Source: Faecalicoccus pleomorphus DSM 20574 (GTDB taxonomy: Bacteria; Bacillota_I; Bacilli_A; Erysipelotrichales; Erysipelotrichaceae). Taken from it: 64,000 nt of DNA. The translations under genes were made by a program, and so were the position numbers. The DNA is taken from assembly GCF_000420345.1 (NCBI RefSeq), contig NZ_ATUT01000004.1:44684-108683 (forward strand), in the 5' to 3' direction. The notes beneath the pieces were generated by a model that did no database searches, was not told where the DNA came from, and saw nothing but the letters and a program-made list of their open reading frames with translations. Shown in pieces: positions 58,063 through 64,000 of the stretch; position 1 is the first letter of the stretch, and every line of letters starts with the position of its first letter.

Positions 58063-59036
58063 TGGTGTTTTCCTCCTTCGATATGGATCTTACAGGCGGC
58101 CCAGGTAAATCCGGCTCCAAATCCGACCAGTACCAGATCCATGTTTTCTTTGATTTTGTGTTCTTCCCATGCCTGTGCTAACGCAATCGGCACGCTGGCT
58201 GCCGAAGTGTTGCCAAACTGATCCAGATTGACAAACATCTTCTCCATTGGGAATTTCATTTTCTTACTGACATATTCTAAAATGCGAATGTTGGCCTGAT
58301 GCGGGATCATCAAATCCATCTCTTCTACCGGCTGTCCCTGTAACACCCCATAAATCGCATCGGGCATCGCCTGAATCGCAAAGCGGAAGACTTCACGACC
58401 ATTCATGGATAAATACGGTTTATCCTGTGCTACATTCTCCAAATCCGGCTGTAAAGATCGTCCGGCACAATAGAGCGCATGTTCTTTATCGCCTTTAGAG
58501 CGAGCATAGAAATCCATTGTAGAACCATCCTGCGCTCTTTGTATCAAAACCGCACCGGCTCCATCTCCAAACAATACACACGTATTGCGATCGCTCCAAT
58601 CTAAGATCTTGGATAGAGTTTCGGCCCCAATGACTAACGCATATCCCTTTTGAAGCATCGAAGCTGCACATTGCAGGGCAAACAAGAATCCACTGCAGGC
58701 AGCATTGATGTCAAAGGCCATGACCGGTTTATCATTTAACCCTAATGCTTCCTGCACAATACAGGCAACCGAAGGGGTTACGTTATCCGGTGTACAGGTT
58801 GCCACGATGATCATGGAAATCTGTGAGGTATTGATTTGCGCATTCTGTATAGCTTTTTGCGCCGCACATATAGCTAAGTCACTGGTATTCTCTGTTTCAG
58901 AGATATAGCGAGAAGCAATACCGGTACGAGTTTGGATCCATTCATCACTGGTATCCACTGCTTTTTTTAAAGCTTCATTTTCTATTTTTGAAGAGGCTCT
59001 GGCATAGCCACATCCTACTATTTTGACATTTTCCAT
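58059..59036 (-). CDS. fabH: 3-oxoacyl-ACP synthase III FabH
   Basis: FabH starts chains by condensing acetyl-CoA (or branched acyl-CoA) with malonyl-ACP. The 325-residue enzyme has the Cys-His-Asn triad: DINAACSGFLFALQ (about residue 112), LMIPHQANIRILEYV (about residue 248) and NLDQFGNTSAASVPIAL (about residue 278). TRTGIASRYISETE is the CoA-binding region. It overlaps accA by 19 bases. In many Firmicutes the fabT regulator gene is placed just before fabH; it is absent here, although FabT-like palindromes stand before acpP. Confidence 0.96.
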   Translation of the reverse strand: MENVKIVGCGYARASSKIENEALKKAVDTSDEWIQTRTGIASRYISETENTSDLAICAAQKAIQNAQINTSQISMIIVATCTPDNVTPSVACIVQEALGLNDKPVMAFDINAACSGFLFALQCAASMLQKGYALVIGAETLSKILDWSDRNTCVLFGDGAGAVLIQRAQDGSTMDFYARSKGDKEHALYCAGRSLQPDLENVAQDKPYLSMNGREVFRFAIQAMPDAIYGVLQGQPVEEMDLMIPHQANIRILEYVSKKMKFPMEKMFVNLDQFGNTSAASVPIALAQAWEEHKIKENMDLVLVGFGAGFTWAACKIHIEGGKHQ

Positions 59037-59953
59037 GCGCCATCTCCTAAACGTCTAAACTTTTCATAGCGTTCATCCACTAAAGTACGCACCTTGGTAT
59101 GCAGTGTTTCTTCCAGTGCCTGACGAAGCATCTGATCCATCTTTTCGGCTACAGCATGAATATCGGTAGCAGCTCCTCCAAATGGTTCTGGAACAATGGC
59201 ATCGATGACCTTTCTTTCCAAAAGATCTGCACTTGTCATCTTCATGACATCACAGGCTTCTTTTACACGCGATCCATCCTTCCACAAAATCGAGGCAAAG
59301 CCTTCCGGTGAAAGAACCGAATAAACTGCATATTCCAACATAAAGATCTTATCTGCGACACTTAACGCAAGTGCACCGCCACTGCCACCTTCAGAAAGCA
59401 CGAAACAGATCACAGGCGTTTGTATAGAGGAAAAAGTGTATAAACATTCAGCAATAGCCTGTGCCTGTCCTTTTTCTTCGGCTTCCTTGCCCGGATAGGC
59501 ACCAGGCGTGTCGACAAATGTGATGACAGGGCGGTGAAACTTCTCCGCCTGTTTCGCCAGGCGAAGAGCCTTGCGGTAGCCCTCGGGTTGTGGCATTCCA
59601 AAATGCTGGCGAAGATTTTCCTCCACCGTTTTCCCTTTGGACTGTGCAAGTATCGTAACCGGGATGCCATGGAATCGGGCAATCCCTGCCAACATGGCCG
59701 GATCATCTAAGCTCCTTCTATCACCATGCAGCTCCATAAAATCATCAAACAACAATTCTATATAATCCTGGGCTTTCGGGCGGTCAGGACGCCGCGCTAA
59801 TTCCACATGATCCCAGGGGGTTAATATGGTTTCCTGTTCCAGCTTACGAATTTGTTTCTGGTACTGGTGCCAGGTATCAATATCTTTTTCATCCAATGCC
59901 ATCTGACGGGCTTTGATCTCACTGATTTGTTTTTGTGCTTCCTTTAAATTCAT
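59018..59953 (-). CDS. accA: Acetyl-CoA carboxylase carboxyltransferase alpha subunit
   Basis: AccA and AccD transfer the carboxyl group from biotin to acetyl-CoA, giving malonyl-CoA. The 311-residue protein begins with the helical lead QKQISEIKARQM, then WDHVELARRPDRPKAQDYIE, FVDTPGAYPGKEAEEKGQAQ (about residues 150-169) and CFVLSEGGSGGALALSVADK, the oxyanion-hole glycines of the crotonase fold. It overlaps accD by 4 bases (ATGA) upstream and fabH downstream. Length equals the usual AccA. Confidence 0.97.
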   Translation of the reverse strand: MNLKEAQKQISEIKARQMALDEKDIDTWHQYQKQIRKLEQETILTPWDHVELARRPDRPKAQDYIELLFDDFMELHGDRRSLDDPAMLAGIARFHGIPVTILAQSKGKTVEENLRQHFGMPQPEGYRKALRLAKQAEKFHRPVITFVDTPGAYPGKEAEEKGQAQAIAECLYTFSSIQTPVICFVLSEGGSGGALALSVADKIFMLEYAVYSVLSPEGFASILWKDGSRVKEACDVMKMTSADLLERKVIDAIVPEPFGGAATDIHAVAEKMDQMLRQALEETLHTKVRTLVDERYEKFRRLGDGAWKMSK

Positions 59954-60822
59954 GATGCACTCCTTCCGGAATGAAATCCCAGCAACATTCCCAATTCCTG
60001 CTTCATCTTTTCACGAGGTACGATACGATCGATAAACCCCTTCTCCAAGACAAACTCAGCTGTCTGAAAATTTTCCGGCAGCTTTTCATGGATCGTATCT
60101 TCGATAACACGCTTGCCCGCAAACCCAACCAGGGCATAAGGCTCACTTAAAATGATATCGCCTAACATCGCAAAGCTGGCACTGACACCGCCGGTGGTCG
60201 GATGGGTCAACACGGTAATGGATAGTAAACCGGCATCGCTGTGTTTCTTTAAAGCAGCTGATGTTTTAGCCATTTGCACCAGCGAAAGAATCCCTTCCTG
60301 CATACGCGCTCCTCCACTGGTACAAAAGATAATGACCGGCACTTTCTTTTTGGTGGCCAGTTCAATGGCCCGTGTGATCTTTTCTCCAACAGCAGCGGAC
60401 ATACTTCCCATAAAGAAGTTAGAATCCATGACCGCCAGCACACACGGATGTCCCTGAATCTTTCCGACTCCGGTAATCACGGCTTCCCGCATACCCGTTT
60501 GATGTTGCATACGTTCCAGCTTTTCCTGATAGCCGGGGAAATGATCGGGATCAATACTGATCATTTTCGCTTCAGTTTCTTTAAATGTATTCTCATCGAC
60601 AACCTGACGAATCCGTTCACGAGCCGATATCTTAAAAGGATGATGACAAACTGGACAGACATATTGATCCTGAATCAGATCCATTGTCGCGATAGAAGCA
60701 TGACAATGCGAACAGGTCATAAAAACATGATCCGGAATCTCTTTGGCCTTGGGCTGTGGTTTTTTACGCCACTGATGAAAGATATCCAGGCGTTTTTTCC
60801 GTTCCTTAAATAAACTGTCCAT
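59950..60822 (-). CDS. accD: Acetyl-CoA carboxylase carboxyltransferase beta subunit
   Basis: This 290-residue partner of AccA has the N-terminal zinc ribbon (FMTCSHCHASI and YVCPVCHHPFK, about residues 30-63), followed by the crotonase-fold domain with VITGVGKIQGHPCVLAVMD, FCTSGGARMQEGILSLVQMA (about residues 167-186), and LTHPTTGGVSASFAMLGDII. A basic N-terminus RKKRLDIFHQWRKKPQPK precedes the zinc site. It lies between accC (17-base overlap) and accA (4-base overlap), so the four acc genes form one translational chain. Confidence 0.97.
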   Translation of the reverse strand: MDSLFKERKKRLDIFHQWRKKPQPKAKEIPDHVFMTCSHCHASIATMDLIQDQYVCPVCHHPFKISARERIRQVVDENTFKETEAKMISIDPDHFPGYQEKLERMQHQTGMREAVITGVGKIQGHPCVLAVMDSNFFMGSMSAAVGEKITRAIELATKKKVPVIIFCTSGGARMQEGILSLVQMAKTSAALKKHSDAGLLSITVLTHPTTGGVSASFAMLGDIILSEPYALVGFAGKRVIEDTIHEKLPENFQTAEFVLEKGFIDRIVPREKMKQELGMLLGFHSGRSAS

Positions 60823-62173
60823 TTTCCTTCAACCTTTCTAATAAGATCGGGGCATAGCCAATATGATGACTGCCTTCGATAAATTCCTTCTGGTATAATG
60901 CCAGATAATTAAACTCAATATTTGTTTTTACACCATCGATGATCGTTTCTTCCAAAGCCGCCCGCATCTTTTTGATACACTCTAAACGAGTAGGGGCAAA
61001 CACGATCAGCTTTAAGATCATCGAATCATAATACGGTGAAATCACGCTGCCATTATAGACAGCCGTATCCACACGAACACCAAAGCCGCCCGGTGTATGC
61101 ATAAACTGAATAGGGCCGGGATTCGGTGCAAAATCATGAGCTACATCCTCGGCATTGATTCGACATTCCATCGCATAGCCGTTGCAGTGAACATCTTCCT
61201 GTTGAATCGTCAGTTTTTGACCGGCGGCCACACGAATCTGCCATTTGATAAGATCGATACCGGTAATGGCTTCCGTTACCGGATGCTCGACCTGAATTCG
61301 TGTATTCATCTCCATAAAGTAGAAACGTCCCTGAGAGTCCATCAAAAACTCCATGGTTCCCACAGAATCATAACCAATCGACTTTGCGGCGTTTACGGCA
61401 CTTTGTAGAAGACGTTGACGATTCTCTTCCTTTAAGATGGAACAAGGTGCTTCCTCAATCATTTTTTGATTTTTTCGCTGGAACGAACAATCTCTTTCAT
61501 ACAGGTGAATCACATGACCATAATGATCGCCTAACAGCTGTACTTCGATATGTTTAGGATTTTGTACATACCGTTCCATATACACTTCATCGTTTTCAAA
61601 ACAAGCTTTAGCTTCCTGTTTGGCTTCAATAAACGCATTTTCCAGCTGATCTTCCTGATAAACGATACGCATACCACGTCCGCCACCGCCATGTCTGGCC
61701 TTGATAATGACCGGATACCCGATGGAATCGGCCATGGATCTAGCCTGTTTTAAGCTGGTCAATGAATCCTCACAGCCTTCAACAACCGGTACGCCGGCTT
61801 CCTTCATCCGTTTTCGAGCCTGTGTTTTATCTCCCATCAAATCAATCAAGCGTGGACTGGGACCGACAAAGATCATGTCACATTCCTGAACCAAACGAGC
61901 AAATTTGGCATTCTCGCTTAAAAAGCCATAACCGGGATGAATCGCATCACAGCCCGTTGAACAAGCCGCCTGTAAGATCATATGCATATTCAGGTAGCTT
62001 TCTTTAGCCATGGCAGGACCGATACAAACCGCCTGATCGGCTAACTGTACCGCCAATGACTCTTTATCGGCACTGGAATACACCACGACGGTTTCAATGC
62101 CCATTTCCTTACAGGCACGAAGGATACGAACCGCAATCTCTCCTCGATTGGCGATCAGTAAACGGCGGATCAT
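60806..62173 (-). CDS. accC: Biotin carboxylase AccC
   Basis: AccC carboxylates the biotin on AccB using ATP and bicarbonate. The 455-residue ATP-grasp enzyme has RLLIANRGEIAVRILRACKE at the start, IHPGYGFLSENAKFA (about residues 81-95), KARHGGGGRGMRIVY (ATP-binding glycine loop, about residues 159-173), FMEMNTRIQVEHPVTEAITG (catalytic residues, about 284-303) and AMECRINAEDV. It overlaps accB by 4 bases. All catalytic residues I can check are conserved. Confidence 0.97.
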   Translation of the reverse strand: MIRRLLIANRGEIAVRILRACKEMGIETVVVYSSADKESLAVQLADQAVCIGPAMAKESYLNMHMILQAACSTGCDAIHPGYGFLSENAKFARLVQECDMIFVGPSPRLIDLMGDKTQARKRMKEAGVPVVEGCEDSLTSLKQARSMADSIGYPVIIKARHGGGGRGMRIVYQEDQLENAFIEAKQEAKACFENDEVYMERYVQNPKHIEVQLLGDHYGHVIHLYERDCSFQRKNQKMIEEAPCSILKEENRQRLLQSAVNAAKSIGYDSVGTMEFLMDSQGRFYFMEMNTRIQVEHPVTEAITGIDLIKWQIRVAAGQKLTIQQEDVHCNGYAMECRINAEDVAHDFAPNPGPIQFMHTPGGFGVRVDTAVYNGSVISPYYDSMILKLIVFAPTRLECIKKMRAALEETIIDGVKTNIEFNYLALYQKEFIEGSHHIGYAPILLERLKENGQFI

Positions 62174-62607
62174 TCCATCTCTCCTAATACGATCAAGGCT
62201 TGATCAAATTCCACCATCGATCCATCTTCTACCAGAATTTCTTTAACGATTCCCTCTTTATCCGACTGAATCTCATTCATGGTCTTCATGGCTTCGACCA
62301 TACAGATCACATCACCAACATGAACGACATCTCCTACCTGTACATAAGGTTTATCTTTAGGCGATTTTGCCCGATAGAACGTTCCTACCAATGGCGAATT
62401 GACCGTAATCTTTTCTTTAGTTTTGACTTTCTCCACCTCTTTTGGCATCGGTGTGTGCACAATTTGTGTCACCGGTGCATTCATAGAAGGTGTAGCCGGT
62501 TTTTCCAAACGAATCTTCAGATTCCCTTCTTCCAGTTCCATATGAGAAAGTCCACTAGCTTCAAAGATTTCAATGATTTCTCTGATCTGATTTGTTTCCA
62601 TATCCAT
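62170..62607 (-). CDS. accB: Biotin carboxyl carrier protein AccB
   Basis: AccB carries biotin between AccC and AccAD. The 145-residue protein has an N-terminal helix (IREIIEIFEASGLSHMELEE), a proline/alanine linker (about residues 32-65), and a C-terminal biotinyl domain with ICMVEAMKTMNEIQSDKEG; the biotinyl lysine is in EAMKT (about residue 109), where most AccB proteins read EAMKL or EAMKM. The domain begins at VNSPLVGTFYRAKSPKD with the thumb typical of AccB. Biotin is added by the BirA encoded at the other end of the operon. The gap to acpP is 54 bases. Confidence 0.96.
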   Translation of the reverse strand: MDMETNQIREIIEIFEASGLSHMELEEGNLKIRLEKPATPSMNAPVTQIVHTPMPKEVEKVKTKEKITVNSPLVGTFYRAKSPKDKPYVQVGDVVHVGDVICMVEAMKTMNEIQSDKEGIVKEILVEDGSMVEFDQALIVLGEME

Positions 62608-62661
62608 CGCTCCTTACTGAAAATGAGCCAAGTTTGCTTAGCTCATCGATTGTTTATTAAC

Positions 62662-62889
62662 TTACTTCTTTTTTGCTTCAATGATATCCATAACATCCTG
62701 AACTGTTTCCAATTTAGCCAGTTCTTCATCTTCAATACGGATATCGAATTCATTTTCCAGTTCCAATGCCAATTCAACAGCGGCCAAAGAATCAATTCCT
62801 AAATCATCATTTAGTTTTGCTTCCGGTTTGATCTCTTCTTCATCTACATTGATCGCATCTACCAATACTTTTTTAATTTCTTCAAACAT
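62662..62889 (-). CDS. acpP: Acyl carrier protein
   Basis: AcpP carries all intermediates of fatty-acid synthesis. The 75-residue acidic helical protein has the phosphopantetheine site DDLGIDSLAAVELALELE (Ser at about residue 36; the common motif is DSL, preceded here by GI). It begins MFEEIKKVLVDAINVDEEEI. SD AGGAGGAAAAAGTT precedes the ATG. As first gene of the operon it stands directly behind three FabT-like palindromes and a TTTACT-17-TATAAT promoter, so its level and that of the whole pathway should share one control point. Confidence 0.96.
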   Translation of the reverse strand: MFEEIKKVLVDAINVDEEEIKPEAKLNDDLGIDSLAAVELALELENEFDIRIEDEELAKLETVQDVMDIIEAKKK

Positions 62890-62907
62890 AACTTTTTCCT
62901 CCTATTT

Positions 62908-62924
62908 GTTTTGATATTCAAAAC
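62908..62924 (-). promoter_or_regulatory. FabT-like operator 1 (in acpP leader)
   Basis: GTTTTGA-TAT-TCAAAAC, a perfect 7-3-7 palindrome, lies after the -10 box and just before the acpP ribosome-binding site. It matches the TTTGAnnnTCAAA core known for FabT. Confidence 0.7.
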
Positions 62925-62937
62925 ATCTAACGAAGGT

Positions 62938-62966
62938 ATTATAGTTACTTTGACTTTCAAAGTAAA
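62938..62966 (-). promoter_or_regulatory. Promoter of the acpP lipid operon
   Basis: On the minus strand TTTACT (62966-62961), a 17-base spacer and TATAAT (62943-62938). Operator 2 fills nearly the entire spacer, so a bound repressor would block RNA polymerase. Confidence 0.75.
62947..62963 (-). promoter_or_regulatory. FabT-like operator 2 (between -35 and -10)
   Basis: ACTTTGA-CTT-TCAAAGT, perfect 7-3-7 palindrome. Its centre is 21 bases, two helical turns, from operator 3. Confidence 0.72.
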
Positions 62967-62967
62967 T

Positions 62968-62984
62968 AGTTTGATATTCAAAAT
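62968..62984 (-). promoter_or_regulatory. FabT-like operator 3 (upstream of -35)
   Basis: AGTTTGA-TAT-TCAAAAT, six of seven arm positions paired, directly upstream of the -35 box. Confidence 0.68.
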
Positions 62985-63027
62985 TTATGATTTTTTACAA
63001 AAATTTTATACTTTTTATTCATCATGA

Positions 63028-63072
63028 AAAAAAAGGCAGGACAAAGCCTTGCTTTTTATCCTGCCTTTTTTA
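63028..63072 (-). terminator. Terminator after the Rpn gene
   Basis: AAAAAGGCAGGA pairs with TCCTGCCTTTTT; on the minus strand it ends with a T run. It shields the lipid operon from upstream transcription. Confidence 0.85.
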
Positions 63073-63078
63073 GTTTGA

Positions 63079-63912
63079 CTATCTGGATTCTAAAATCCTT
63101 TTAATATCTTCAATTGGTTTTTGTATTGCATTTGAGATTTCTTCCACTGACATTGTCTGTGATAGAGTTTTAATTACATTACATTCGCCTTGATATATTC
63201 CTTGTTCAATCCCCTGATTGATCATTCTTCTTTGATAACTGCCCAGTTCATGAGTGACTTCAACTCTTTCTTCCATGTCTTTTAACTCCTCCTTCTGTCC
63301 ACACATCTCCGATAACATTTTCATCGTCCCTCTCTTTATGGTCTTGTTTTTGAATTTGGTCATTAAATATTCCCATTTGTCCTGATAACTGTATTTTAGT
63401 CCCCATACAAAGAAATTTAAATCCATATTATCAAATTCGATCTCATTCTGAGCACACCCAAACACATGCAGCTTATAGTCGCTGATCCATGGTTTGATCT
63501 CTCTGGACAGCTGAACACATTCATACAGGCTCCTGTACTGTTTCCATTCCTCTTTCCCCGTATAGAACACCACACTGATGATCGGTGGCAGTTTTTCTCT
63601 GTGTCTGTGATTCTCTTTGAATTTCTTTAAGTACAATTCTGCCTGGTATTCCATCATGCGAAAGACCATGGAAAAGTCCACAACGGACTGACTTTCGATG
63701 TGATAAAGGGAAAAGATCTCATCCCCTGTCTGATAGACCTGTACGATATCGCGTATTCTTTCCTTGAAGCTGTCACTGATCGTAGAAAGATTGATCTCTT
63801 TTAAATGATGAGAGGAAAGGATCTTCTTTTCCTGGTAGATCACACCATTGATAAAGCTTGCGAATACTTCTTTATCTTCAAATAATTTCTTCGTAATATT
63901 GTCTTTGTTCAC
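63079..63912 (-). CDS. Rpn-family recombination-promoting nuclease/putative transposase
   Basis: The 277-residue protein resembles the Rpn/PD-(D/E)XK transposase-like family: KLFEDKEVFASFINGVIYQE at the start, a nuclease-core region with EIFSLYHIESQSVVDFSMVF (about residues 63-82; E and Q in the position of the core ExK motif), RMMEYQAELYLKKF, and PPIISVVFYTGKEEW (about residues 108-122). The tail (INQGIEQGIYQGE) is the usual low-complexity E/G/Q repeat. Members cut DNA and stimulate RecA-independent recombination; several are degenerate. Translation starts at GTG 63912 behind AGGAGATGAAGT. No terminal repeats or target duplication are visible nearby. Confidence 0.82.
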   Translation of the reverse strand: MNKDNITKKLFEDKEVFASFINGVIYQEKKILSSHHLKEINLSTISDSFKERIRDIVQVYQTGDEIFSLYHIESQSVVDFSMVFRMMEYQAELYLKKFKENHRHREKLPPIISVVFYTGKEEWKQYRSLYECVQLSREIKPWISDYKLHVFGCAQNEIEFDNMDLNFFVWGLKYSYQDKWEYLMTKFKNKTIKRGTMKMLSEMCGQKEELKDMEERVEVTHELGSYQRRMINQGIEQGIYQGECNVIKTLSQTMSVEEISNAIQKPIEDIKRILESR

Positions 63913-64000
63913 ACTTCATCTCCTTTGTTATATGCTTTTTGAAGATCTTCTGTATTTTATATACGTATAAAAATTCAAAGTTCAGACTTTTTTTGAAAAA

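Noticed and set aside
53145..62889. A fabT or fapR gene hidden inside the lipid operon.
   Set aside because: Genes are packed with overlaps or very short gaps, and every frame has a firm assignment; no regulator fits.
63079..63912. Insertion sequence around the Rpn-family gene.
   Set aside because: No terminal inverted repeats or target duplications are visible in the flanks available.

Overview
The window is a stretch of low-GC, gene-dense chromosome from a Bacillota (Firmicutes) bacterium, most likely a gut member of the Erysipelotrichia. This rests on AddAB rather than RecBCD recombination genes, strong Shine-Dalgarno sites, a Tyr T-box, a FabK/FabH/FabF type II fatty-acid cluster, and a free-standing GlnRS, which is uncommon in Bacilli. 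The lineage call is inference, not a database match. No rRNA genes, CRISPR arrays, integrases or complete insertion sequences were seen.

Layout. 0-4.1 kb: the end of addB and all of addA. 4.2-11.5 kb: a purine-type permease, a cytidylate-kinase-like protein, an SPFH membrane protein coupled to an Arc-like protein, Tex, and a SEC-C methionine aminopeptidase. 11.6-17.3 kb: a secreted TIM44-like protein, a first copy of a small toxin/antisense-RNA locus, prmC-prfA, a leaderless cell-wall glucosaminidase, a small regulator and a PPP-type phosphatase. 17.4-20.9 kb: trkH-trkA potassium uptake and acylphosphatase. 20.9-25.5 kb: two tRNA-Arg genes bracketing an accessory patch with a Fic AMP-transferase behind nested inverted repeats, and an operon with a regulator, a flavodoxin and an NTF2-like gene broken by two in-frame TAG codons. 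25.6-30.9 kb: uracil permease, an alcohol/aldehyde dehydrogenase pair, and DAHP synthase under a tRNA-Tyr T-box. 30.9-35.8 kb: a glutamate-cysteine-ligase/ATP-grasp fusion with a DJ-1 protein, a SIS protein, a DUF308 protein and an Rrf2 regulator. 35.8-37.4 kb: RNA-like structures (a long hairpin element and a degenerate tRNA), a DIP1984-type protein, and a second, inverted copy of the toxin/antisense locus. 37.4-51.7 kb: NamA, GNAT, GlnRS, NudC, a two-component system with a VTT protein, a large XRE protein, UvrB, DUF975, asparaginase and BirA. 51.7-62.9 kb: one uninterrupted acpP-accBCDA-fabHK-(FabK-like)-fabDGF-fabZ-acpS-plsC operon behind three FabT-like palindromes. 63.1-63.9 kb: an Rpn-family nuclease.

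How the genes fit together. The 11-kb lipid operon carries out acetyl-CoA carboxylation, chain initiation, elongation, ACP activation and an acyltransferase step; BirA, convergent with plsC, supplies the biotin for AccB. PrfA and its methylase PrmC are coupled by a TAATG overlap. The DJ-1 gene overlaps the gamma-glutamyl ligase fusion, which suggests a thiol or carbonyl-stress role (inference).

The most interesting content is (1) two copies of a roughly 280-bp locus, each encoding a 28-residue hydrophobic peptide opposite a promoter-driven antisense RNA, with conserved leader hairpins and complementary ends; (2) several genes whose start codon falls at the predicted transcription start, suggesting leaderless mRNAs; (3) the ligase/ATP-grasp fusion; and (4) the RNA-like elements near 36 kb.
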